Shown here: in pieces, positions 21,082 through 29,185 of the stretch
Numbering within the stretch: the first letter of the stretch is position 1
How the letters are laid out: each line of letters begins with the position of its first letter
Origin: Bremerella volcania
GTDB taxonomy: Bacteria > Planctomycetota > Planctomycetia > Pirellulales > Pirellulaceae
Assembly (NCBI RefSeq): GCF_007748115.1
Contig: NZ_CP036289.1
Span: 4,712,001-4,776,000 of the forward strand
Direction of reading: 5' to 3'
DNA length: 64,000 nt
Translations under genes and position numbers: made by a program
The notes under the pieces: generated by a model
What the model saw: only the letters and a program-made list of their open reading frames with translations
Databases searched by the model: none
What the model was told of the DNA's origin: nothing

Positions 21082-22371
21082 ATGAGTCGAATTGATCTTC
21101 GGTTGCTCGCGCTCTTGGCTACGATGTTTTCCTTTTCTATCTCGATGGGAGACTCGCGTTCATTCGAGCTGGTAAACGATGGACGAGTGATCGCTCGAAA
21201 AGGCCCGGAGACCGGCTCTCCATCGGTGATTCGCATTCCCAATTGGATCGCTCCTGATGACCGCGCAGATCCGGAGGCAAAATACTATCTCTATTTCGTT
21301 GCTGACCGTCGCGAGTGCGTCTACATGAAATGGTCCAGGACAATACAAGGGCCATGGCATGAGTTTACGTTGGGAGGTACTTACAACGGTCACGCACGAC
21401 GAGGTGTCTTCGATCTGGTCACTGATCCACTGCGCAATGGCAAAACAGATGTTGCGTCCGTTGATGTCTGCGTGGATTCAGAGGCTCGTCAAATTGTCAT
21501 GTTGTTCCGAGGAAACTCCCATGTGGTCGACAACCAGAGTGGCGATCGCGTAAAAATCAAAGAAGGTCTCGTGGCAACGAGCAAAAACGGACTGAACTTC
21601 AACTCTTTCGAAACAAGTGGAGGCCAAGATGGACATGGCCCATTGACCTTTCGATCTGATCGTGAAGGAAGGGATGTGTGGATTGGACCAGGCCGGCAAC
21701 GGGCTTTTCGCCATCGCGGCAAATGGTATTCCGTCTCAAACGGCGGGGTGCTCGCCAGTTCTCCAAATGAAAGAGGGCCGTGGACTTACGATCCGAATCG
21801 TCCAACCCAGATGTCATGGCATGTTGATGCAACCCCCGATCCAATATGGCAGGACGAATTGGCTGACAGTGAGAAGAATTATATTTCCCCTCTCGCAACA
21901 TTCCTGGCTTCGTCAGAATTTGCTCTTCACCCCAACAATCCATCACCCGGTTCTCGTGTTGGACTTCAACAAGGCGAGGCCGACAGCGTGGCAGTATCAC
22001 TCATTTCCCATGATCAATTGGAAGTGTACTTTGGCATACGTAACGAAGCGGATGACATGTACAACGGGATCTACCGCGTTGTCTACGATCTATCGTCAAA
22101 CGATTTCCAAAAATGGCAACTTGTCCGTGATGAACAGAGCAACGTCGTCTTTGATGTCGTTCTCACTCCACGTGACGTGACTATGGCCGTCAGGTCAGAG
22201 AGGCCTGAGGGCGATCCAATTTCTTTTGCAGACCCCATTTCCTTGGGTGACCCGTACCTTTTCATCGACGATGATTCACGGCGCTACCTCTTTTATTCAT
22301 ATCAGTCGGAAAGGTGGGGAGGTTACGAAGGTCTCGGTCAGATTTCCATGGTGCAATTTACAGACGACTAG
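21082..22371 (+). CDS. Secreted beta-propeller-like protein (GH43-like fold), copy 2
   Basis: The protein has 429 aa from ATG 21082, which has GGAAGG at 21069-21074; a TTG at 21067 is in frame but worse placed. The signal peptide ends near MGDSRS. It matches copy 1 along its length: FELVNDGRVIARKGPETGSP, YYLYFVADRRECVYMKWS, ARRGVFDLVTD, LVATSKNGLNF, VWIGPGRQRAFRHRGKWYSVS, and PISLGDPYLFIDDDSRRYLFY. The two genes are a tandem duplication that has diverged. The module position (sigma, FecR/PA14, pseudopilin, lipoprotein) suggests an extracellular carbohydrate-related role; that is an inference. Confidence 0.7.
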   Translation: MSRIDLRLLALLATMFSFSISMGDSRSFELVNDGRVIARKGPETGSPSVIRIPNWIAPDDRADPEAKYYLYFVADRRECVYMKWSRTIQGPWHEFTLGGTYNGHARRGVFDLVTDPLRNGKTDVASVDVCVDSEARQIVMLFRGNSHVVDNQSGDRVKIKEGLVATSKNGLNFNSFETSGGQDGHGPLTFRSDREGRDVWIGPGRQRAFRHRGKWYSVSNGGVLASSPNERGPWTYDPNRPTQMSWHVDATPDPIWQDELADSEKNYISPLATFLASSEFALHPNNPSPGSRVGLQQGEADSVAVSLISHDQLEVYFGIRNEADDMYNGIYRVVYDLSSNDFQKWQLVRDEQSNVVFDVVLTPRDVTMAVRSERPEGDPISFADPISLGDPYLFIDDDSRRYLFYSYQSERWGGYEGLGQISMVQFTDD

Positions 22372-22814
22372 GAGTTCTTTTTCCGACGTCTCAACTGAAT
22401 GGGTAATTCTTTGGTACTTGCAGTTTGTTTGCCCTAGAGCCTGTTTCAAACCATAGAGCGAGAGAGTCCGGGGGAAAGCGACAAATCGAAGCAAGTAACC
22501 GACTCGACTTGTTGATGCAGGAACCGTTTGGTAGCTCTCACTTCGGCCCGCATTCATGCAGATGCCGCCTCCCACACACCCCGGCACGCTCACCAGGTAC
22601 TCGATTACTCCTAGGCCATTATCGCAGGCAGTTCGGCGAGCGAACGCGATGAAACGCCTGGCATTCGTCTCACATTAAAGACGCCAGTGGGAGCGATCGT
22701 TCACCCCAGGAGCTAAGCTATCGAAAGGGGGCACAACGTGCCAACAAGTTCAGTTGCCGAAGAATAATTCCGCATGTTTCAACTGCCACAAATCCCTTGG
22801 AATTCGACTGCATT
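22372..22814. other. Gap between converging genes, unexplained
   Basis: These 443 bases separate convergent genes. No frame has a recognisable domain. The segment GAGCCTGTTTCAAACC near 22437-22452 resembles ends of some insertion sequences, but no transposase or matching inverted repeat is visible. I cannot say more. Confidence 0.35.
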
Positions 22815-24575
22815 TTATCTCGAATTCGATGCTAGGTCGTAACAGACCATTTCTTCCGAATTACGAACGTACAGTTTGTTTTCGGCGACCACCGGGTGAT
22901 TCCAGGTTTTGTTGGCAAGGCATTCAATCCGACCAAGTTCCTGGAATCTATTGGGAACTGCGTCAACGAGCACCACCTCTCCTTGTTCTGTGGTCACTAA
23001 GATCTGGCGACAAGATTCGAGTATCACTGCTTGCCCGAACCCATACCGCCCGCGTTTCCACAGTCGTTTTCCATTGCTGGCATCAATGCACGCGAAAATC
23101 TCCTTGTCGAAACCGTATAGTGCCCCATCGTGGTAGACAAAATCGTTGAAGGAGGGTTTCAAATTACGGCTCTGCCATCGCTCCGTCGCCTTCCAGTTTC
23201 CTGAAGCCTCCTGCTGGATGCTAACCGCGGCCACCCCAATTCCATCGCCGAGGGGAACGATCAACATATCATCCGTTATTTGCTGTGCTTGTACGATCGG
23301 CGGATCACTTCCTCCCTCGATATCGTATCGCCATAGTTCTTCTCCTGTACGAGGTGACAACCCGCGAGCCGAACCTGCTTGTATGAAAACGGCCATGCTC
23401 TGGCCATTGATCGTCGCAGGCTGGGCAGAACTGAAATTCATTCCGCTGGCCGGGTTCGACCACCTGGTTTCTCCGGTTGAACAATCCAGTGCCATTAGCC
23501 CGTCGTTCCCGTCGCCTCCCGCATAAACCAAGACGACATCACCAAAAACTGCTGGCGAACTGGAGAATCCCCAAACAGGCAACTTAGCGTTCACCTCTTG
23601 CATGAGATCACGCTTCCACAGAAGTTGGCCTGTGAAAGCATCTAGGGCCACCAAGATTCCCTTGGCCCCGTAAGCGAAAACCCTTCCGTCGGCATAGGTG
23701 GGCGTCGCGCGTGGCCCTGCGCCTGAAGTGACTTCTTCAAAACGACTTGGTTCCGCATGAAACCAGATCAGCGTTCCCGTGTTCGCGTCGTAGCAGACGA
23801 CCAGTTCATCGTCCCCTCGCTGCTCCTGAGTGAATAGCCGTCCCGAGACCACCGTCATCGAAGACCATCCCGGACCCACAGGACGCCGCCAACGCTCACG
23901 CGGCGGCTCAACCTCCCAATCCATTGGTGAAATTGGATCAGTAACGCGCGAGTCACGATTTCTGCCACGGAAACCTGGCCAGCTTTCGGAATGGACCTCC
24001 CAACCCTTTGGTTCACTACCTTCCGGCAGCTCGAAATCGCTGTTTGCTAAAAGCCGCTGTTCGCTGGACGGACTCCAGCGAAACGCGATATCCGGAACAT
24101 AGCTTCCATCGATGCCATCGATGCGGATGATCGAAAGCCAGCCCCATCCAAGGGAGACGAGTAAGGTCATGCCCACCAACTGTCCAATCGGCTTAACGCG
24201 TCGGCACGCGAGTAAACCAACAGAGATCAGCATCATCGTAAGTGGTACGCCATACATCCAATACGCAATTTCGGTCCGTGGCGCGGAGAACTGGACCGCC
24301 ACAATCCCCAGAAGCATCGTGAATGCGAGAGTCGATAGACTAACCCACCAACGCAAACGGCTGAAGAATACAAATGCCAACGAGAACAGCACGAAACACG
24401 CCAACGGTCCCGCCATCAAGAAAATGAAGCGAACAAAGTTGTCGATCGATGGGGTCACGCAAAGCACAAACAACGAAGCTTGAAGAACGACCACCAACCA
24501 AGATGGCCAGACTCTGGCGGTCCATGATTCGACTCTCTCCGATCCCCCGTCCGCATGGTTCGCGATCTCGTTCAT
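22815..24575 (-). CDS. Membrane protein with PQQ-like beta-propeller domain
   Basis: The protein has 586 aa from the ATG at 24575; GTG 24611 would add 12 residues. Residues up to about 170 hold five or so membrane helices. The rest is an eight-bladed PQQ/BamB-type propeller: WRRPVGPGWSSMTVVSGRLFTQEQRG, VCYDANTGTLIW, ALDAFTGQLLWKRDL, ALDCSTGETRWS, GLSPRTGEELWRYDI, IDASNGKRLWKRG. The repeated A-D/N-x-x-T-G-x-x-x-W blade motif is present at least five times. No catalytic Cys/Asp set of true quinoprotein dehydrogenases is seen, so a structural or protein-binding role is more likely. It is followed by the SOUL gene on the same strand upstream, with a 75-nt gap. Confidence 0.83.
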   Translation of the reverse strand: MNEIANHADGGSERVESWTARVWPSWLVVVLQASLFVLCVTPSIDNFVRFIFLMAGPLACFVLFSLAFVFFSRLRWWVSLSTLAFTMLLGIVAVQFSAPRTEIAYWMYGVPLTMMLISVGLLACRRVKPIGQLVGMTLLVSLGWGWLSIIRIDGIDGSYVPDIAFRWSPSSEQRLLANSDFELPEGSEPKGWEVHSESWPGFRGRNRDSRVTDPISPMDWEVEPPRERWRRPVGPGWSSMTVVSGRLFTQEQRGDDELVVCYDANTGTLIWFHAEPSRFEEVTSGAGPRATPTYADGRVFAYGAKGILVALDAFTGQLLWKRDLMQEVNAKLPVWGFSSSPAVFGDVVLVYAGGDGNDGLMALDCSTGETRWSNPASGMNFSSAQPATINGQSMAVFIQAGSARGLSPRTGEELWRYDIEGGSDPPIVQAQQITDDMLIVPLGDGIGVAAVSIQQEASGNWKATERWQSRNLKPSFNDFVYHDGALYGFDKEIFACIDASNGKRLWKRGRYGFGQAVILESCRQILVTTEQGEVVLVDAVPNRFQELGRIECLANKTWNHPVVAENKLYVRNSEEMVCYDLASNSR

Positions 24576-24650
24576 CTTCTCCGCAAACTCCCGAAAAATG
24601 AAGCCCTCCACGTTACAGACTTCGAAGTGGGCTGGATGGCATCGGAATCG

Positions 24651-25469
24651 TTACTTTTTACTGATCGGCATTTCCACCTCGTAGTATCGCGATTTGGCCG
24701 CGACTTCGGGGCTGTTGTAACCAAGCAGCCGTAGCTTGCCAGCTCGCTCGTACTCAGGGGCTTCTCGCGACAACCATTGTTCCAGCCGCCGCTCGATTTC
24801 AGCGAGGTCCGCTCGGTCGTCTTCCCCCTTAAGCCCGATGCAGACCGTCGTCATTGCGGGAACATCCTCTACCTTCACGCCCCCCAACTTATTGCCGACT
24901 TGACCAATCTTAGCGTCGCTGTAGAGAGACGCCATATCGATTTGTTCGGGCGACTTGTCTTCGCTCGAAGTGTACGTCATTTCCACGGGTGCCGTCATTT
25001 CGATGCGGTTGAGCGTAATGTGCGCCAGGAGCTTGAAGAATCCGGAGTCTTTCCGCGACTGGGTTCTCGCCAGGCGGTACGCAGGATATTGTTTCAGGCG
25101 GATTTCTCCTACAGGCGTCGGTTGAGGAAATCCCGCCGGCAAGTCGGCCTCTTTTTTCATTTTGAACGTGAGTATCTCGAATGATTCGCGGAGACCTTTC
25201 TCAAGCGTGTCCGCATTGTCGGCCGCCTGAAGTTTTTCGGCGATCAGAACGTTATTGGGGCAATTCTTTCGTACGACTTTGGCGACAAGCTGGTAGATTT
25301 CCAACCGAGCCCCCGGCGATTGATCTTTCGCTTGGATCAGCGCGTCGGAAATCAACTTCGCGGCCTCGGTATTGACCGAGCTTTCCCCCTCGCCCAGTTC
25401 CCGCCCGTACGACCAGCCTCCTAGAAAAGCCAGAGAAGTCAACGCGAGTACGATCTGCAAACGCATCAT
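24651..25469 (-). CDS. SOUL family haem-binding protein
   Basis: The protein has 272 aa. The start ATG at 25469 has AAGGAG eight bases upstream. A signal peptide (LQIVLALTSLAFLGGWSYG) makes it periplasmic or secreted. Residues about 75-270 match the SOUL/HBP fold: FEILTFKMKKEADLP, VGEIRLKQYPAYRLARTQSRKDSGFFKLLAHI, RIEMTAPVEMTY (the signature), VCIGLKGEDD and LRLLGYNSPEVAAKSRYYEVEMPI. An N-terminal extension of about 60 aa precedes the domain. SOUL proteins bind haem or other tetrapyrroles loosely; physiological role in bacteria is unclear. Confidence 0.88.
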   Translation of the reverse strand: MMRLQIVLALTSLAFLGGWSYGRELGEGESSVNTEAAKLISDALIQAKDQSPGARLEIYQLVAKVVRKNCPNNVLIAEKLQAADNADTLEKGLRESFEILTFKMKKEADLPAGFPQPTPVGEIRLKQYPAYRLARTQSRKDSGFFKLLAHITLNRIEMTAPVEMTYTSSEDKSPEQIDMASLYSDAKIGQVGNKLGGVKVEDVPAMTTVCIGLKGEDDRADLAEIERRLEQWLSREAPEYERAGKLRLLGYNSPEVAAKSRYYEVEMPISKK

Positions 25470-25819
25470 AATTCTATCTCCTTGAGAAGCAGGTTCCTTC
25501 CGGTCAACAACCCGTTGAATTCCTCAGATTGGCTGCTTACTTGAAGCTCAAAAAAATAGGCTGTCAAGTCGGCGATACGGAAGATTGATAAGCATATTTC
25601 ACCATGATTTCGTCAGAGGATTGCAGACGGATTCATCTTCTTAGAAAAAGGTTGGCTTTCCCACCAATCTTCGGTAACGGAGCGAGTCTGACTATTTTTT
25701 CGAATCCGCCGGGAGAATCTGAGCGAATCTCGCTATGAGTAGATTTGATTGGTCGACCTAAAGTGCATTCTGGCCGGAAGCATCCCAACTTAACTTTTAG
25801 CGAAAACAGGAACTCAACT
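25470..25819. promoter_or_regulatory. Divergent promoter region between SOUL and fasciclin genes
   Basis: These 350 bases lie between divergently read genes and must carry both promoters. The stretch 25535-25620 is AT-richer than its surroundings. I see no convincing operator or RNA element. Confidence 0.4.
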
Positions 25820-26311
25820 ATGAAGATGTTAATTGCTGGTTTAATTGCATTCGCTGTGGTAGCAGGCACCTCGTCCTGGGCCGCCGCCCAGGAGAGTCAG
25901 GAAAAGGATATTGTCGACACGGCCGTCGAGGCGGGGAAATTCAAGACCTTGGTCGCAGCGGTAAAGGCCGCTGACGTGGTGGAAACGCTCAAGGGGGAGG
26001 GCCCCTTCACGGTGTTCGCTCCAACCGATGAAGCGTTCGGGAAGCTGCCCAAAGGGACCGTCGAATCTCTTCTGAAGCCTGAAAACAAGGAAAAACTCGT
26101 CGCCATCCTGACATATCATGTTGTGCCAGGTAAAGTGACGGCCAAGGACGTGGTGAAGCTTTCCGAGGCGAAGACCGTGCAAGGCTCTACCGCCAAGATC
26201 ACTGTGAAGGCAGGCAAGGTCATGATCGACGATGCCAACGTCGTGAAGACGGACATCGAAACCTCCAACGGTGTGATTCACGTGATCGATTCGGTCATCA
26301 TGCCGGAGTAG
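25820..26311 (+). CDS. Secreted fasciclin (FAS1) domain protein
   Basis: The protein has 163 aa from the ATG at 25820; an upstream in-frame start at 25745 would add residues without signal character. The signal peptide is [24 protein letters not shown]. One FAS1 domain fills the rest: [37 protein letters not shown] (H1 box), [17 protein letters not shown] (the YH motif), and [24 protein letters not shown] (H2 box). Bacterial single-FAS1 proteins are adhesion or stress-related secreted proteins. An ECF sigma operon follows after 86 nt and may control it. Confidence 0.93.
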   Translation: MKMLIAGLIAFAVVAGTSSWAAAQESQEKDIVDTAVEAGKFKTLVAAVKAADVVETLKGEGPFTVFAPTDEAFGKLPKGTVESLLKPENKEKLVAILTYHVVPGKVTAKDVVKLSEAKTVQGSTAKITVKAGKVMIDDANVVKTDIETSNGVIHVIDSVIMPE

Positions 26312-26338
26312 GTTGCCGCCCGTAGAAAAAAGTCCTTT

Positions 26339-26368
26339 CGCGAGGTCGGCGATATTGCCGGCCTCGCG
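26339..26368 (+). terminator. Strong hairpin between fasciclin gene and sigma gene
   Basis: Arms CGCGAGGTCGGC (26339-26350) and GCCGGCCTCGCG (26357-26368) pair over 12 bases with one G-U, with a six-base loop GATATT. It lies 27 bases after the fasciclin stop and ends 29 bases before the TTG start at 26398. No T-run follows, so it is either a factor-assisted terminator or an attenuating/stabilising hairpin rather than a classic intrinsic terminator. Confidence 0.6.
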
Positions 26369-26397
26369 TCGTTGTCATTGCTCTCAGGAGATTGACT

Positions 26398-26961
26398 TTG
26401 AAAGAGTCGCTTTTGCAGCGTATCGCGGCGGGAGATTCGGTCGCGATTACAGCATGCATCGATAAGTACGGCGGCTTGGTATGGTCGCTTGCTCGCCGCC
26501 TCTCACCGACCACAACGGACGCGGAAGACGCCGTCCAGGAGATTTTTGTCGATATTTGGCGGAACGCCGAGCGGTTTCGCGCAGAGGTCGCCGACGAAGC
26601 GACGTTCGTGGCGATGTTGGCACGGCGACGATTGATCGATCGGCTGAGAAAGTACCGCCGGGAATTGGACTCGCATCCCATTGACGAGCAAGCATTGCAG
26701 TATCCTTCCCCATCCCAGACTCCCCGAGCAGAAATTGCCGACGAAGCTTCCAGGGCAACTGCTTGTTTGGAAAGGCTCCGTAGCGACGAAAGAAACGTGC
26801 TTGAGTTGTCGATTTATCATGGCTTGCCGCAGACTCGGATTTCCGAGCGAACAGGTATGCCGCTGGGTACGGTCAAGACGCATGCTCGACGTGGTTTGGT
26901 GAAATTGAGGGACTGCATGCGGGTAAAAGAATTGCGACCGCGGAAAGGCGTTGAAGCGTGA
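26398..26961 (+). CDS. ECF-type RNA polymerase sigma factor with TTG start (SigK-like)
   Basis: The protein has 187 aa. There is no ATG near the start; AGGAG at 26386-26390 is seven bases before the TTG at 26398, which I choose over the TTG at 26392 that follows the SD by one base. Region 2 (CIDKYGGLVWSLARRLSPTTTDAEDAVQEIFVDIW) and region 4 (LERLRSDERNVLELSIYHGLPQTRISERTGMPLGTVKTHARRGLVKLRD) are complete. The type is that of SigK/SigL-like factors paired with RskA anti-sigma factors; the next gene is exactly that and overlaps by one base. A rare start codon may keep expression low. Confidence 0.92.
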   Translation: MKESLLQRIAAGDSVAITACIDKYGGLVWSLARRLSPTTTDAEDAVQEIFVDIWRNAERFRAEVADEATFVAMLARRRLIDRLRKYRRELDSHPIDEQALQYPSPSQTPRAEIADEASRATACLERLRSDERNVLELSIYHGLPQTRISERTGMPLGTVKTHARRGLVKLRDCMRVKELRPRKGVEA

Positions 26962-27755
26962 TGAGCATCGACTCGAACGAAGATTCCGATCGCTGGGAAG
27001 AACTCCAGGTCACGCGACTGCTCTTCGGCCTTTCGCAGGAAGAACAATTGGAGTTTGACGAATTGACCCGACAAGCTACCCGAAATACCGACGACTCTCT
27101 GGACAAAGCGGTGGCGTCACTCGATATGGCTTGGAGCAACCAACAACCCGAACACTTGCCCGAACATCTAAAACAAGCTATTCAGGCGCGAGCTGAGCAA
27201 GAGCTTGCCTCGAAGCGCGTCGTATCCCTTGGCGAGCCTTCAAGTCGCGAATACTCCCGATTCCAGACCGCAAGCTACCTTCCATGGCTTGTCTCGGCAG
27301 CCTGTCTGGCGTTTGCCTTGTTTTCCTGGTTTGCAACCGGGCCTATCGAAGACGCGCAGCCCGACCTGGCCAAGCGCCGAGCGACGTTGCTGGCTGATGA
27401 TCGCGAAAGTGTGCAGGTGGAGTGGTCTCCCGGTACCACTCCGGTTGCCGGCGCGACCGGGGATGTCGTGTGGAGCACTTCCCAGCAGCAGGGATACATG
27501 CGTTTTCGCGGGCTGCCGGTCAACATGCCGTCTAAGGAGCAGTATCAGCTATGGATCTTTGATAAGAACCAGAGTGAAGCAACTCCCATTGATGGTGGCG
27601 TGTTCGACATTGCCTCGACCGAGGAAACGATCATACCGATCGACGCCAAACTGCGAGTGCAGCAGCCATACTTGTTCGCCGTTACGATTGAGAAGCCCGG
27701 GGGCGTGGTCGTGTCGTCGCGTGAAAGACTGCCGCTGTTGGCGAAAGTTGAATAA
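26961..27755 (+). CDS. RskA-like anti-sigma factor
   Basis: The protein has 264 aa from ATG 26961, overlapping the sigma stop (TGATG); GTG 26958 is an alternative. Residues 1-100 form the cytoplasmic sigma-binding part (WEELQVTRLLFGLSQEEQLEFDELTRQ, the zinc-less anti-sigma type). A membrane helix lies at about 105-125 (YLPWLVSAACLAFALFSWFA). The periplasmic RskA domain follows: GDVVWSTSQQQGYMRFRGLPVNMPSKEQYQLWIFDKNQ and FAVTIEKPGGVVVSS. Release of the sigma factor by regulated proteolysis is the known mode in this family. Confidence 0.9.
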   Translation: MSIDSNEDSDRWEELQVTRLLFGLSQEEQLEFDELTRQATRNTDDSLDKAVASLDMAWSNQQPEHLPEHLKQAIQARAEQELASKRVVSLGEPSSREYSRFQTASYLPWLVSAACLAFALFSWFATGPIEDAQPDLAKRRATLLADDRESVQVEWSPGTTPVAGATGDVVWSTSQQQGYMRFRGLPVNMPSKEQYQLWIFDKNQSEATPIDGGVFDIASTEETIIPIDAKLRVQQPYLFAVTIEKPGGVVVSSRERLPLLAKVE

Positions 27756-27759
27756 CATC

Positions 27760-27875
27760 CTCCCCCCGTGCAGAACCCTCTTCGTGCATGTTCTATGTTC
27801 TAAATCTCGCGCTATCTGATCACTGAAAAAAAGGGCTTGGCTCGAACCCCGAATGGAACCCTTTGCGAACCGAGA
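27760..27875 (+). repeat. Dispersed repeat copy C (partial)
   Basis: The segment CGTGCAGAACCCTCTTCGTG followed by CATG and, further on, CGCTATCTGAT and ACCCTTTGCG matches 38656-38785 (copy B) closely and 15295-15415 (copy A) more loosely. Only the right-hand half of the block is present here and no transposase tail is seen. It lies directly after the anti-sigma gene and fills most of the gap to the RpiR gene. Confidence 0.6.
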
Positions 27876-28003
27876 AGATCGGCAACCAGTTACCCAGCCG
27901 TTGTTGTTTCTTCTGGCAAGATCCACGGCAAAGGGCCCACGGCACCTGATTGATTCCCTCAAGATCAGGAATGCAATGCTCCCGCAGTGGGTGAGGACAG
28001 TTC

Positions 28004-28849
28004 CTACAGTTTGCGATCCGATACGGCTCGGGATGATCGAATGAGGTGCTCCTGTCGTTCCGGGGCGATTGTCAGGAGTTTTTCAAGCAACATTTCTAAG
28101 ACGGATTCACCGGCGATCAGCGAAGGCGCCTCGGCTTTGATGGGATCTCGATTCGCTGTCGTGATTAGAGAAATGTCGGCCAGCGAATTCAAGGGCGAAG
28201 TAGAGAAGTTCGTCATGGCGATAATCGATGCGTTTTGCTCTTTGGCGACTTCAGCAGCATGTAAAATATCTTTGGTCGCACCGGATGAACTGATTGCAAA
28301 GAGTGTGTCGGATTCTGTCAACAGCGTCGCGTTGACAGCCATGACATAACCTTCGGTCGAGGGACGCGCGTCGATACCGATGCGACTCAACTTCCAAACA
28401 AGGCTCAAGACAAGCGGGGCAGAACTGGCTACTCCCACGATCAGGACAACGCGACTTGCTAGAAGCGTAGAGGCTGCCTGTTGGAGATCACTTTCCTCGA
28501 GCAGTCGTAGTGTCTCGTTTAAGTCACTTCTTAATCGCCGTGCCGTTTCGCTATCGGTGGAGTCCGCGGAGCTATCTTCTACGCGACCATTGGAGGCCCC
28601 ATCCGTCGCAAGGAGAATCTTAAACTCTTGAAAGCCTTTGCAACCTAGCTTTTGGCAGAAACGAATGATCGTTCCGTAGCCAATTTCGCTTAACGCGACA
28701 ACCTCGCTAATGGAACGATAGGCTGCTTCGGGATGGCTCTCGAAGTACTCGCCGGCACGCTGCTCGGCTGCTGTCAGCTCACCATGAAGTCGACGAAACG
28801 TTTTTCGCCATGAACTGGCCGAAACGTTTTTCTGGTTTCCAATGCTCAT
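28004..28849 (-). CDS. RpiR/MurR family transcriptional regulator
   Basis: The protein has 281 aa from the ATG at 28849; the open frame runs on to 29023 but that extension has no domain and overlaps candidate operators. Residues about 15-90 are the RpiR N-terminal HTH (LTAAEQRAGEYFESHPEAAYRSISEVVALSEIGYGTIIRFCQKLGCKGFQEFKILLA). Residues about 125-255 are a SIS phosphosugar-binding domain (VVLIVGVASSAPLVLSLVWKLSRIGIDA, LFAISSSGATKDILHAAEVAKEQNASIIAMTN). It is divergent from the phosphoesterase-phnDCE operon and is the likely regulator of it, with a phosphorylated metabolite as effector. Confidence 0.9.
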   Translation of the reverse strand: MSIGNQKNVSASSWRKTFRRLHGELTAAEQRAGEYFESHPEAAYRSISEVVALSEIGYGTIIRFCQKLGCKGFQEFKILLATDGASNGRVEDSSADSTDSETARRLRSDLNETLRLLEESDLQQAASTLLASRVVLIVGVASSAPLVLSLVWKLSRIGIDARPSTEGYVMAVNATLLTESDTLFAISSSGATKDILHAAEVAKEQNASIIAMTNFSTSPLNSLADISLITTANRDPIKAEAPSLIAGESVLEMLLEKLLTIAPERQEHLIRSSRAVSDRKL

Positions 28850-28984
28850 GCTTGTGGGGGATATCCGAGAAGGGGCGTGCTGTACGAGTAGCGTATCCGT
28901 CTGTCTGGAAAGGGGCTTAACAAAATCTGCTTCCCCGGGAACGACGACAAATTCTTTTATGCCATCAAATTGCTCTAAGGACAA

Positions 28985-28999
28985 TGGACAAGATGTCCA
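28985..28999. promoter_or_regulatory. Candidate operator palindrome
   Basis: The sequence TGGACAAGATGTCCA is a perfect inverted repeat (arms TGGACA and TGTCCA, centre AGA) in the divergent promoter region between the RpiR gene and the phosphoesterase operon. A second, weaker one (TTAAC-N5-GTTAA, 29028-29042) and a third (AAAACA-N9-TGTTTT, 29129-29149) lie between it and the operon start. RpiR-type regulators bind inverted repeats of this size; which one is used is not known. Confidence 0.5.
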
Positions 29000-29185
29000 C
29001 ATTAGAGGATTAAATATCCACAACCGGTTAACACAGAGTTAATTTTATCCAAATTGATTGAAAAGCACTACAAATACGGGCGTAAAATCATTAAAGTGTG
29101 GGGCATTGATGAACTCTCACGAGTGAATAAAACATCCAGGCGGTGTTTTCATGAAAGTGCCTATATCTCAGATTGGAGATAAAAC

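Noticed and set aside
22297-22593. Minus-strand frame in the convergent gap; considered as a group II intron or RNA element
   Set aside because: No domain V-like sequence, no reverse transcriptase and no recognisable motif.
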